From Terrimicrobiaceae bacterium (GTDB lineage Bacteria; Verrucomicrobiota; Verrucomicrobiia; Chthoniobacterales; JAATET01), in contig JAQTOP010000024.1 of assembly GCA_028713285.1 (NCBI GenBank), forward strand, positions 1-40,580: a stretch of DNA of 40,580 bases. Direction: 5' to 3'. A program made the translations under genes and the position numbers. Below the pieces are notes generated by a model that saw nothing but the letters and a program-made list of their open reading frames with translations, was not told the DNA's origin and did not search any database. Shown in pieces: positions 16,475 through 27,728 of this stretch; the first letter of the stretch is position 1, and every line of letters starts with the position of its first letter.

Positions 16475-17554
16475 ATGAATCGCACGTGGGCCTGTCTGTT
16501 TCTTTCGCTCTTCGCATCCCATGCATGGTCGCAGCCGGCCGCGGGCAGCGCGACGTCTCCGCTGCGCGTGGCGATCGCGGGATCGCCGCCGTTCGTCACG
16601 CGAACGCCGGCAGGCGAGCCGGCTGGATTTGCCATGGACCTCTGGACGAGCATCGCCGCCGGGAATGGCTGGAATTGCACGTATCGCCTGTTTGACGCAA
16701 CGGATGCCGCGCTCGACGCGATCGCGCGGGGCGAATGTGATCTGCTGGTCGGGAACACGAGCATTACGAGCGAGCGGGAAAGGCGGGTGGAGTTTACGCA
16801 GCCCTATTACCGCGCGGGATTGCAGATCATGGTGAGCGAATGGCGCGGGCATCTCGCGCAGTTTTTCGAGAGGCTGTTCGAGCCGCAGCATGTCGAGGTG
16901 CTGAGCTGCGTGCTGCTCGGGGTGATCATCGCGACGGTCGCGATCGCGGGGTTCGAGCGGCGGCATAATCCCGATTTCCCGAAGACGCGGGGGGCCGGCC
17001 TGGCGGAGTCGTTCTATTACGTGATGGGGCTGGTGCTCGGGAAGTCGTCCTACAAGGGTTTCCCCGGGGTGCTCGGCCGGCTCGTGCTCGTGGGCTGGAT
17101 GGTTGCAAGCCTGTTCGTCGTGGTTTACGTCCAGAGCGTGTTCACCTCGTCGATGACGGCGGACCTTCTCCAGGGGCACATCCATGGTCCGCAGGATCTG
17201 GCGAACAAGATCGTCGGCGTCGTCGATGGCACGGAAAGCGAAAGCTACGCGCGCGAGCGCAATCTCGACTACGCCGCTTATGCGAACCTCGACGCAGCGG
17301 TGGCTGCGCTCGTGAAGGGCACGATCCAATGCCTCATCGGCGACGCGCCGGTGCTGCAATACTACGATTACACGCATCCGCGCGTTCCGATTCATGAAGT
17401 GGGTCCGGTCTTTCAACCGGTGAACTACGGCTTCGCCGTGCCGATGAGCAGCCCGTTGCGCGAACCGATCAACCTGACTTTGCTGCACCTCTCGGAAGTC
17501 GGCGACCTGGAGCTGCTGGGCAGGAAATATTTTGGCGAATCGTATCAGAAATAG
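16475..17554 (+). CDS. Ionotropic glutamate receptor-like channel (GluR0-type)
   Basis: The 359-residue protein has the domain order of prokaryotic ionotropic glutamate receptors. A signal peptide (cleavage near SHAWSQ) is followed by ligand-binding lobe 1 ('LRVAIAGSPPFV', 'GFAMDLW', 'GECDLLVGNTSITSERERRVEFTQPYY'). Then come a membrane helix near residues 133-152, a re-entrant pore-like segment ('ESFYYVMGLVLGKSSYKGFP'), a second membrane helix ('LVLVGWMVASLFVVVYVQSVFTSSMTADLL') and lobe 2. This insertion of a pore inside a type-3 solute-binding domain is the defining feature. The K+ filter TVGYGD of GluR0 is absent. It probably gates ion flow in response to an amino acid. No transporter genes adjoin it. 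Confidence 0.85.
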   Translation: MNRTWACLFLSLFASHAWSQPAAGSATSPLRVAIAGSPPFVTRTPAGEPAGFAMDLWTSIAAGNGWNCTYRLFDATDAALDAIARGECDLLVGNTSITSERERRVEFTQPYYRAGLQIMVSEWRGHLAQFFERLFEPQHVEVLSCVLLGVIIATVAIAGFERRHNPDFPKTRGAGLAESFYYVMGLVLGKSSYKGFPGVLGRLVLVGWMVASLFVVVYVQSVFTSSMTADLLQGHIHGPQDLANKIVGVVDGTESESYARERNLDYAAYANLDAAVAALVKGTIQCLIGDAPVLQYYDYTHPRVPIHEVGPVFQPVNYGFAVPMSSPLREPINLTLLHLSEVGDLELLGRKYFGESYQK

Positions 17555-17767
17555 GCATGGCACTCGCGCTTGTTCTCAACGGCGAGCACCTTCTGCGGCG
17601 GGCAATGGTTATCCGGCTCCGGGAACAATACCGGCCGCATTTGCCGCTTCCGATGCTCGAGGGCGACGGATGATCTGAATCGGATGCAGTGGCTCGAGTC
17701 TCACGCCATGCGAAGCTAACAGCCCATGGTCGCTTTTCGAATCCTGCTGGTTTTCCGAACGCGGGAT

Positions 17768-20974
<3,207 letters not shown>

Positions 20975-21102
20975 GGCAGGCGGAGCGTCGCGGAGCCTAC
21001 GAAATGCGTGCGGGGAGGCGCAAGGGCGCGCGTTTCCCGAAACGGCCCGGCGCGCGCGATCCTGCTTGTCACCACGGCGGGATTGCCCCTTCGTGCAACG
21101 CG

Positions 21103-21927
21103 ATGATTCCGGCACGGAGAGGAAAATGGCTGGCGCTGGCCGCATGGGGCGCTGGGATGTGGACGGTCGCGACCGCCGCGCAGTGGGAACAGCCGTCGGG
21201 GAAATGGGAGAAGCTGGCGGATTGTCGATACGTTCCAAACGCCGCCGACGATGGCGACAGCTTCTACGTCCGCCATGGCGGCGACACGTTTCTTTTTCGC
21301 CTCTATGCCGTGGATACGCCGGAGACGATGATGACGTATGCCGACCGCGTGGAGGCGCAGGCGCGCCATTTCGGCATCACCCCGGCGCAGGCGATCAAAG
21401 CGGGGCTGGAGGCGGAACGATTCACGCGCCGCCTGCTGCTCGGGAGTTCGTTTACCGTCGAGACCTGCTGGCAGGATGCAAAGGGCAACAGCCCCGTGCC
21501 CCGCTACTACGCCGTGATCACGGCGAATGGCAAGGACCTGGCCGGAGAGCTCGCCGCCGCCGGACTGGCGCGCGTTTTCGGCTTCACGCCGCCGCTCCCG
21601 GGATTTTCGTTGCCGAAGCTGGAGGTCCTTGAACGGCTCGCGCGGCTGGGGCATTTGGGAGCCTACGCCTTTGCCAAAGGCACGCCATCCTCGCAGCCAC
21701 CTTCGACGGCGTCGAACCCATCCGCCGCGCCGGCGGGCGGGAAGATCGACGTGAACACCGCGACCGAGGCGCAGCTCGTCGCCGTGCCCGGCATCGGTCC
21801 GCACTACGCCCGGGAGCTCATTGCCGGCCGGCCCTACGAGAATCTCGATGCGATTATTCGGGTGAAAGGCATCGGCCCGAAGACGCTGGCGAAGCTCGCG
21901 CCGTATCTCTCCGTGGCGGGCGATTGA
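21103..21927 (+). CDS. Secreted SNase-like nuclease fused to ComEA helix-hairpin-helix
   Basis: The 274-residue protein begins at ATG 21103 with a signal peptide ([13 protein letters not shown], cleavage near ATAAQ). Residues about 35-200 resemble a staphylococcal-nuclease domain: 'DDGDSFYV' and '[10 protein letters not shown]' carry the Asp, Arg and Glu positions of the active site. After a Ser/Pro/Ala linker, residues about 215-274 form a ComEA-type double helix-hairpin-helix DNA-binding domain ('[22 protein letters not shown]' ... '[12 protein letters not shown]'). The combination suggests a periplasmic or secreted DNA-processing enzyme, perhaps for nutrient use or DNA uptake. It is convergent with the GpgS-like gene. 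Confidence 0.85.
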   Translation: MIPARRGKWLALAAWGAGMWTVATAAQWEQPSGKWEKLADCRYVPNAADDGDSFYVRHGGDTFLFRLYAVDTPETMMTYADRVEAQARHFGITPAQAIKAGLEAERFTRRLLLGSSFTVETCWQDAKGNSPVPRYYAVITANGKDLAGELAAAGLARVFGFTPPLPGFSLPKLEVLERLARLGHLGAYAFAKGTPSSQPPSTASNPSAAPAGGKIDVNTATEAQLVAVPGIGPHYARELIAGRPYENLDAIIRVKGIGPKTLAKLAPYLSVAGD

Positions 21928-21935
21928 CGCCGCGC

Positions 21936-23147
21936 CTATTGGTTGTCCAGCAGCACGGCCTCGTGCAGGGTTCCGAAGAATCCGGGCAGGGCGGAATCGA
22001 CGCGATTCCAGTTTGGAATCAACGGGTCGCCGAGCGGATCCTTCACGTATTCCTCGGCGGCGGCGCGGATTCCGCGCACGAAGGTCGAGACGGCGCGCTC
22101 CTCCTCGTGGCGGTCGTAGGAGAGGCCGTTGAGTTCCGCGTCGGCGCCGTAGAAGCGCATCGTGTCCTCGGCCTTGCGCGAGTAGGCGCTCAGCAGCGTG
22201 TCGAAGAGGCCGCGATCGAGCTTGATGCCGTGGCCCGCGAGCGTGCGGAAGACGCATTTCACGATATCGACGGCCATCTTGTTCAGGCCCTTCGTGGCGT
22301 CTCGCATTGAGAGTTCCTGGTGCTTGTGGTCGTAGCGATCCGCGACGTCCACCTGGCAGATGCTCTTCGACGATGACACTCGGAAGACCTCCGCGAGCAT
22401 GCCGACTTCGATGCCCCAATCCGACGGCATGCGGATCCGCCGGAGAATGTCGAGGTCCATGCACATCTCGCCGGCGAGCGGATAGCGGAAGGTATCGAGA
22501 TAAACGATGAACGGATGCACGCCGAGGATGGTTTCGAGCGAGCGAATGAGCGGCGTGACCAGCAGGCGCATCACGCGCCCGTTCAATCGGTCGGAAAAAC
22601 GCGCGCTGTAGCCCTTGGCAAAATCGAAACCCAAGCTCGGATGCGCGACGGGGTAGCACAGCCGCGCCAGCATTTCGCGGCTGTAGGTGAGAATGTCGCA
22701 ATCGTGCACGGCGACCATCCGGGACTGCTCGCTCGCGAGGACGTAACCGAAACACCACCACAGGTTCCGTCCCTTGCCAGGCGGGCCGGGATCGAGATCC
22801 GCGGCCTCGAGCTGCTGCGCGAGGCGGCGCATGCGCGGGCCGTCGTTCCAAAGCAGAGCGGGCTTTTGCGGGAGCTGGGCGAACGTCTGCCGCGCCTTGT
22901 CCCACAGGGCGCGGCCCGTCGCGCCGTCGATCCCGACGATGATTTGCTTGAGGTAGTCCACCTCGCTCAGCGCGCGCAGGATCCCCCGCAGCGCGGGCGT
23001 GCCAAGCTCTTTCACGTGGCAGGGAAGAACGAGAGCGATGGGTGTCTCGCTGGAAAACTCGAGCAGCTCGCGCTCGAGCCGCTCGAGGTCCGGCGTGCCC
23101 AGCATGTGCAGCGTCGCGATCGAGCCGGTCTGGAAAAAATCCGCCAT
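21936..23147 (-). CDS. GpgS-like glycosyltransferase (glucosyl-3-phosphoglycerate synthase type)
   Basis: The protein (403 aa from ATG 23147, MADFFQTGSIATLHML) carries a GT-A fold: 'PIALVLPCHVKEL', 'YLKQIIVGIDGA', the metal-binding motif 'VAVHDCDILTY' (DxD-like Asp-Cys-Asp), and 'SDWGIEVGMLAEV' further on. The opening 'DFFQTG.I.TLH' and these motifs fit the GT81/GpgS-type synthases that make glucosyl-3-phosphoglycerate from a nucleotide glucose and 3-phosphoglycerate. A TTG at 23255 in the same frame would add 36 residues; AGGGAG about 13 bp before 23147 favours the shorter form. A HAD phosphatase and a GH13 phosphorylase nearby support a glucosylglycerate pathway. Confidence 0.75.
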   Translation of the reverse strand: MADFFQTGSIATLHMLGTPDLERLERELLEFSSETPIALVLPCHVKELGTPALRGILRALSEVDYLKQIIVGIDGATGRALWDKARQTFAQLPQKPALLWNDGPRMRRLAQQLEAADLDPGPPGKGRNLWWCFGYVLASEQSRMVAVHDCDILTYSREMLARLCYPVAHPSLGFDFAKGYSARFSDRLNGRVMRLLVTPLIRSLETILGVHPFIVYLDTFRYPLAGEMCMDLDILRRIRMPSDWGIEVGMLAEVFRVSSSKSICQVDVADRYDHKHQELSMRDATKGLNKMAVDIVKCVFRTLAGHGIKLDRGLFDTLLSAYSRKAEDTMRFYGADAELNGLSYDRHEEERAVSTFVRGIRAAAEEYVKDPLGDPLIPNWNRVDSALPGFFGTLHEAVLLDNQ

Positions 23148-23263
23148 GAGATCGCGAATCTCCCTTGCGAACGGGAATTGGGCAACCCAAGAAAGGATGG
23201 CGCTTGGGCGATCAGGCGATTCCCCGACACCGCTCGTCCCGATTACCTTGTTCAATCGTTCCC

Positions 23264-24775
23264 GTGATCCCGCGTCTCGCCGTCATCCATTATCACCTGC
23301 GCCCCGGCGGGGTGCGGCGCGTCATCGAGCTGGCGCTTCCCGCGATTGCGAACTTGCTGGGAGTGCGGCGCATCACTCTCGCGACGGGCGAAGCGGCGGA
23401 GGCTGGCTGGATCGAACTTCTGCGCGCGGCGCTGCCCGGCGTCGAATTGCGCGAGCGGGTCGAGCCGGGCTTTTGCTACGCGTCGGAACAGCGTGCCGTG
23501 CCGAAACGATTGCCGGCGGCGGTGGATGCGCTGCTCGCTGATGCGGATGCCGTCTGGCTGCACAATCCCGCGCTCGCGCGAAATCTTCCATTGGTCGAAG
23601 CTGTCGCCGCGGCCGTGCGGGCGCGCGACATCCCGATGGTTTTCCATCATCACGACTTTTGGTTCGAAAACCGCTGGGCCCGGCATGCGGGGTTCCGCGC
23701 GCACGGCTACCATTCGCTCGATGCCGTGGCGCGCGCGATTTTCCCGGCGGACGCCGTGCATGTTTCCATCAACCGCTTCGATCACCGCGTGCTTCGCCGG
23801 GCATTTGGCCGCCAGGCGGTCTGGATGCCAAACCCCGCCGGCCGCCGGGCGCCGCCCGCGCAGGCGAAGATTCGCGCGGCGAAGCGCTGGCTGCGCGAGC
23901 AGCTTGGCGGCGACGCGCCGGTATGGATCGTTCCCACGCGCCTGCTTCGCCGAAAGAACCTTGCCGAGGCCGTGCTGATCACGCGCTGGCTGCGCCCGGA
24001 TGCCTGGACGATCACCACCGCGGCGGTCAGTTCCCCGGGAGAGCACACCTACGCCAGGCGACTGGACGAAGCCGCACGGCGTCACGGCTGGCGCGTGCGT
24101 TTTGCCATTCGATCCGGAAATGGCTCGGACGCGCCGGAGGTGGCTTCGCTGGTCGCGGCTTCCGAGGTGATGCTGCTGACCTCGGTGCAGGAGGGGTTCG
24201 GTCTTCCGTATCTCGAATCGGTCGAAGCTGGCAAACCGCTCATTGCCCGCGCGCTGCCGAACGTGCTTCCCGATCTGCGGCGCTTCGGGTTCCGGCTGCC
24301 GCAGCTTTACGACGAGGTCTGGATCGATCCCGCCTGCTTTGACGCTCTCGCGGAGCGCCGGCGGCAACTCGCAATCTGGCGCAGGTGGCGGGACGTCCTG
24401 CCGGCGGCGGCCGGCAGGATCGCCGAGCGATCGGCATTTCTCGCCGCCCGTCTGGACGAACCGGTCGCATTCAGCCGCCTGACTCTCTCCGCGCAGCTCG
24501 AAATTCTGGCGATGCCACCCGGCGAGTCCTGGGCGGCTTGCGCGCGGCTCAATCCGCGCATGGCAGGGTGGCGGCGTGGCGCGCTTCGAGCCGCTCCGTG
24601 GCCGGAGTCGGCCGACGCGCAGATCGGTCCGGAGGCGTATGCGCGCCGCTTCGCGCGGGCGCTCGGCGTGGCGCGAGTCGGTGTTGCCTCGGAGTCGGCC
24701 GCGGCCGCCCAGCGGGAGTTTATCTCCCAGCGGCTGGGATCCGGGTTTATGTTTCCGATCTTGATGGAGGAATGA
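23264..24775 (+). CDS. Glycosyltransferase, GT4-like
   Basis: Starting at GTG 23264 (VIPRLAVIHYHLRPGGVRRVIE), this 503-residue protein has a GT-B layout: an N-terminal acceptor half with 'HYHLRPGG' and 'VFHHHDFWFENRWARHAG', and a donor half with 'WIVPTRLLRRKNLAEAVLI' and the E-x7-E block 'QEGFGLPYLESVEAGKPLI'. Its C-terminal 150 residues are Ala/Arg-rich and less conserved. The divergent start lies 116 bp from that of the GpgS-like gene, and its stop overlaps the HAD start (TGATG). These neighbours suggest a part in glucosylglycerate-type sugar chemistry. Substrate unknown. Confidence 0.75.
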   Translation: MIPRLAVIHYHLRPGGVRRVIELALPAIANLLGVRRITLATGEAAEAGWIELLRAALPGVELRERVEPGFCYASEQRAVPKRLPAAVDALLADADAVWLHNPALARNLPLVEAVAAAVRARDIPMVFHHHDFWFENRWARHAGFRAHGYHSLDAVARAIFPADAVHVSINRFDHRVLRRAFGRQAVWMPNPAGRRAPPAQAKIRAAKRWLREQLGGDAPVWIVPTRLLRRKNLAEAVLITRWLRPDAWTITTAAVSSPGEHTYARRLDEAARRHGWRVRFAIRSGNGSDAPEVASLVAASEVMLLTSVQEGFGLPYLESVEAGKPLIARALPNVLPDLRRFGFRLPQLYDEVWIDPACFDALAERRRQLAIWRRWRDVLPAAAGRIAERSAFLAARLDEPVAFSRLTLSAQLEILAMPPGESWAACARLNPRMAGWRRGALRAAPWPESADAQIGPEAYARRFARALGVARVGVASESAAAAQREFISQRLGSGFMFPILMEE

Positions 24776-25485
24776 TGGACGGAATTCGCGCGGTCATTTG
24801 CGATGTCTATCGCACTCTGCTCGAGGTGCTGCCGGCGCCTGTGGATGCGGGCGAGCGCTGGCGCGAGCTGTGGACGCGACACTTCGCGGGGGACGACATT
24901 CCTGCCCTGGCTGAAATCTCGAACCGCTGCCGCGCCCTCGTGGCGGAGGATCACACCGCATTGCAAGCCCTCGGCCTGCGGTTTCCCGAGATTTTCTGGA
25001 GCGATGTGATGTGCCGCGCGATTCCCAATTTGCAGTCCCTCGAAAATCCGACCCGCGACGATTTTATCTTCGAGCACGCGCAATTGCTGCGCGGCGTGCG
25101 CTTGATGCCGGGCGCGGCCGCCTTCCTGCGGACGTGCGTCGAAAGCGGCCTGCCACTGGGCATCGCGTCGAATGCCCAGCGCTATACCCTGCGGGAATGC
25201 GGCCAGACCCTGGCGACCGCGGGATTGTCCCTCGCAATTTTCGATTCCGATCTCACGCTTTGGTCCTGGCAGCTTGGATTCAGCAAGCCCGATCCGCATC
25301 TCTTCCGCATTCTCACGGCCCGCCTGGTGCATCGAGGCATCGTGCCGGATGGGATTCTCATGATTGGGGACCGGCGGGACAACGATATCGAACCCGCGCG
25401 AGCCTGCGGCTGGCGGGCCGCGCAGATCGACCGCGGCGAGGAGAGCTGGCGGGAAATTGCGACTCGCTTATTCGGACAGCCATAG
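24775..25485 (+). CDS. HAD-superfamily phosphatase-like hydrolase
   Basis: The 236-residue protein starts at ATG 24775 after a GGAGG site; ATG 24772 is an alternative. HAD motif I is 'CDVYRTLLE' (Asp10, with Tyr12 where phosphatases usually carry the second Asp), motif II 'IASNAQ', motif III 'FSKPDPHLF', motif IV 'IGDRRDNDI'. The D-x-Y pattern is shared with haloacid dehalogenases and several phosphatases. Coupled to a glycosyltransferase and near the GpgS-like synthase, it is a good candidate for the phosphatase that releases glucosylglycerate, but the Tyr12 variant is a reason for caution. Its end overlaps the convergent GH13 gene by 18 bp. Confidence 0.82.
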   Translation: MDGIRAVICDVYRTLLEVLPAPVDAGERWRELWTRHFAGDDIPALAEISNRCRALVAEDHTALQALGLRFPEIFWSDVMCRAIPNLQSLENPTRDDFIFEHAQLLRGVRLMPGAAAFLRTCVESGLPLGIASNAQRYTLRECGQTLATAGLSLAIFDSDLTLWSWQLGFSKPDPHLFRILTARLVHRGIVPDGILMIGDRRDNDIEPARACGWRAAQIDRGEESWREIATRLFGQP

Positions 25486-27147
25486 CGTGCCGTAGGGAGG
25501 CAATTCGCTCTCCGGCGCATCGCCGTGAATCGCGCGCCAGTGGACAAACTTCCCGAGCGCATCGAGCCGCTGAGTGGTGTTCGTCACATTGACGACGCAG
25601 AGCGCGCGGCGTGCGCTGCCCCGCAAAATGGCCACGAGTGCCGGGGGCGTGTCCGGGATGACCTGCGGCGCAAACGGATCGAAGGCCGGATGCGACGCCC
25701 TGGCGCGAAGCATCGCGGAGATGCCGGCGAAGACCCTCGATCGAAGGCCGTCTGGCGAATCGAGCTCCGCCGCCAGCGCCTCCACGTGGAGCTTTTGGCG
25801 GTTGATTCGTCTCGGCATCCCGCTTGATTCCGCGGCCGCACGATTTCCGCGCGAGCCGAAAAGGGAATGGAAATAGATGCCGGGCACCCCGCGGAGGGCG
25901 AGCATGATCGCATGCGCCGCAAGGAAGCGCGCCACCTGGACGGATTCGGGCTCGCCGGCCAGCGGATTCGAAAGGGCGTCGAAATAATTTACGTTCAATT
26001 CGTAGGGTGCCCGCGAGCCGTCCGGCTGGTGCTTCCAGGAAACGAAGCCATTGTGTGCCAGGGCCGTCTCGACGAGCGCGTCGAGTTGCTCCTGCGCCAG
26101 CAGGCCGCGCGCGGGATTGAGTCCGATGCCGTCGTGCGAGGCGAGGAAGTTGAAAAACGTCGTGCGGTCCCCCGGTGTCGCGAGCGTGCGCGCCCAGCGG
26201 CACAGCGCGGTCGTGTCTCCGGTGCGCAGCGTGTGGAAGACGAGCGGCGGCAGCGCGAAATTATAGACCATCTGCGCCTCGTTCGTTCCGTCGCCGAAAT
26301 AGGAGACATTGTCCTGGTGAGGGACATTGGTTTCCGTGATGAGCTGCACAGCGGGAGCGGCTTCGTCGAGCACGGCTCGCATGAGCCGGATCACAGCATG
26401 CGTCTGGGGCAGATGGATGCTGGCGGTTCCGGCCTCCTTCCAAAGAAACGCGATCGCGTCCAGGCGTATGTAGCGCGCGCCACGATCGACATAAAATAAC
26501 AGCGCTTCGAGCGTGCGCAGCAGCATGCGCGGGTCGGCGAAATTGATGTCCGCCTGATCCGCGCTGAACGTCGTCCAGACCCGCTTCGCCCCCGCCGCCG
26601 TCGCAAACTCCGTGAGCAGCGGCAGCGCGCGCGGCCGGACGACGGCCGTGAGATCAGGATCGCCTTCGACCGTCGTGAACGCCGTCTCCCAGCCCGGCTT
26701 CTGGGCGAGGAAATTCTGAAACCATACGCCCCGGACCGAGGCGTGATTGAAGACCGCATCGAACATCAAATCGAAGCGCCTCCCGAGCGCCGCGACGTCC
26801 TCCCACGTTCCCAGCGCCGGATCGACCGTGAAGTAATCCATCACCGAAAATCCGTCGTCCGACGAACTCGGATAGAAGGGGAGGATATGCACCGCGCTGA
26901 CTGCTCCCGCGACCTTTCCCGCGAGAAACGTTACAAGCGTTCTCAAGGGGGGCTCGCCTTTCGCGAGCACCTGATCGCCATAGGTGATGAGGATCGCGTC
27001 CCGCTCGCCGGGCCTCGCATTCGCCGGCCAGCGGGGAACAATCCCCCGTCGCGCGGCGGCGACCAAGGCGCCGACAGCCGCCGCCGCATCGGAGCCTCGC
27101 GGTTCGCCGTAAAGAAATGCGAGGAGCTCGCGGATGCGGGCGTTCAC
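25468..27147 (-). CDS. GH13_18-type phosphorylase (glucosylglycerate/sucrose phosphorylase-like)
   Basis: The 559-residue protein starts at GTG 27147. It is a GH13 enzyme of the sucrose-phosphorylase branch: 'VHILPFYPSSSDDGFSVMDY', 'FDLMFDAVFNHAS', catalytic nucleophile Asp230 in 'YIRLDAIAFLWKE', acid/base Glu272 in 'LITETNVPHQDNVSYF', and transition-state Asp in 'FLASHDGIGLNP'. 'SSSDDGFSV.DY' and 'ETNVPH.DN.SYFG' are typical for this branch, whose members phosphorolyse sucrose, glucosylglycerate or related glucosides to glucose-1-phosphate. Given the GpgS-like and HAD neighbours, glucosylglycerate is the most likely substrate. This closes a make-and-recycle loop. Confidence 0.85.
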   Translation of the reverse strand: MNARIRELLAFLYGEPRGSDAAAAVGALVAAARRGIVPRWPANARPGERDAILITYGDQVLAKGEPPLRTLVTFLAGKVAGAVSAVHILPFYPSSSDDGFSVMDYFTVDPALGTWEDVAALGRRFDLMFDAVFNHASVRGVWFQNFLAQKPGWETAFTTVEGDPDLTAVVRPRALPLLTEFATAAGAKRVWTTFSADQADINFADPRMLLRTLEALLFYVDRGARYIRLDAIAFLWKEAGTASIHLPQTHAVIRLMRAVLDEAAPAVQLITETNVPHQDNVSYFGDGTNEAQMVYNFALPPLVFHTLRTGDTTALCRWARTLATPGDRTTFFNFLASHDGIGLNPARGLLAQEQLDALVETALAHNGFVSWKHQPDGSRAPYELNVNYFDALSNPLAGEPESVQVARFLAAHAIMLALRGVPGIYFHSLFGSRGNRAAAESSGMPRRINRQKLHVEALAAELDSPDGLRSRVFAGISAMLRARASHPAFDPFAPQVIPDTPPALVAILRGSARRALCVVNVTNTTQRLDALGKFVHWRAIHGDAPESELPPYGTLWLSE

Positions 27148-27354
27148 ACCTCAATCCCTAGCATGGAAGATCCTCGCCCGCCAGGCACCCAAAAAATTTC
27201 CCGGGAATACAACACGGGAGCGGGCGCTCATACGAATACATTGTTGAACAGAGGATCATCCCCTGCACAACCAATCTCGACTTCCGTTCGATGCGGCTGC
27301 CTGCCGCGGCGGCGGAGGTCAGAAACCAGAAAACCACACAACAAACGCAAACCA
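27148..27354 (+). promoter_or_regulatory. Upstream region of the bufferin-like operon
   Basis: This 207-bp gap separates the divergent GH13 phosphorylase from the precursor gene and must contain the promoter of the precursor-led operon. It is more A-rich than its surroundings in the last 50 bp before the start (GAAACCAGAAAACCACACAA), giving an unstructured leader without a clear Shine-Dalgarno. A 10-bp palindrome TTCCCGGGAA lies at 27198-27207. I cannot identify -35/-10 boxes with confidence, and no sigma factor gene adjoins. Confidence 0.35.
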
Positions 27355-27624
27355 ATGAACAACTCAACGAAAGCAATGATCGTCGGAGCGGCAGTCGCCG
27401 GCCTCCTCAGTGGATCGGCCGCGATGGCCGCCAATAGCTCGGCTCCGCTCGGCGCGAAAGCCGGTGTCGCCATGAAGACGCTCGCCGACAAGGGCACGCA
27501 TTCCTGCAAGGGCCAGAATGGCTGTAAAGGCGAGGGCGGATGCAAGTCGGGCAACAACGGTTGCAAGGGAAAGAACGACTGCAAGGGCAAGGGCGGCTGC
27601 GCCACCGACGGCAGCCACAACTAA
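27355..27624 (+). CDS. Bufferin-like RiPP precursor, six Cys in CKG repeats
   Basis: The 89-residue protein starts at ATG 27355. Residues 1-26 are a Sec signal peptide (MIVGAAVAGLLSGSAAMA, cleavage near AMAA). A short spacer follows, then a core with Cys at 51, 57, 63, 70, 76 and 82, spaced 6-6-7-6-6. Each Cys but the last is followed by Lys and Gly/Ser: CKGQNGC, CKGEGGC, CKSGNNGC, CKGKNDC, CKGKGGC. This is the precursor pattern of BufA-type bufferins, which keep a cleavable signal peptide instead of a classic leader, are modified on Cys by a DUF692/MNIO enzyme and bind copper in the periplasm. The DUF692, DUF2063 and DoxX genes directly downstream support this strongly. The number of modified Cys and the metal cannot be read from sequence. 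Confidence 0.85.
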   Translation: MNNSTKAMIVGAAVAGLLSGSAAMAANSSAPLGAKAGVAMKTLADKGTHSCKGQNGCKGEGGCKSGNNGCKGKNDCKGKGGCATDGSHN

Positions 27625-27638
27625 TCGACTCAACCCAG

Positions 27639-27704
27639 CCGGCGCGCCGCGAATTGCGCCGCCGGAGTTCACGGAGAGTCCCGGGAGTCCGCTCCCGGGC
27701 TCTC
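27639..27704 (+). terminator. Two tandem hairpins between precursor and enzyme genes
   Basis: The first stem pairs CCGGCG (27639-27644) with CGCCGG (27660-27665). The second is stronger: GAGAG-T-CCCGGGAG (27674-27687) pairs with CTCCCGGG-CTCTC (27692-27704) around a 4-nt loop, 13 bp with one bulged T. No T-run follows, so this is not a full intrinsic terminator. Between an abundant precursor and its modifying enzymes such a structure usually acts as partial terminator or as an mRNA 3'-end stabiliser, giving more precursor than enzyme. Structure seen; role inferred. Confidence 0.55.
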
Positions 27705-27728
27705 TCGGAGACGCGTTCGATCCGTCCC

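Noticed and set aside
17557-17673. Possible 38-residue protein between the receptor-like gene and carB
   Set aside because: It has no ribosome binding site and no family resemblance; the gap between the convergent genes is more simply non-coding.
27198-27207. Palindrome TTCCCGGGAA upstream of the precursor gene, considered as a metal-regulator operator
   Set aside because: A 10-bp GC-rich palindrome is expected by chance at this base composition, and no regulator gene adjoins. It is noted only in the upstream-region entry.
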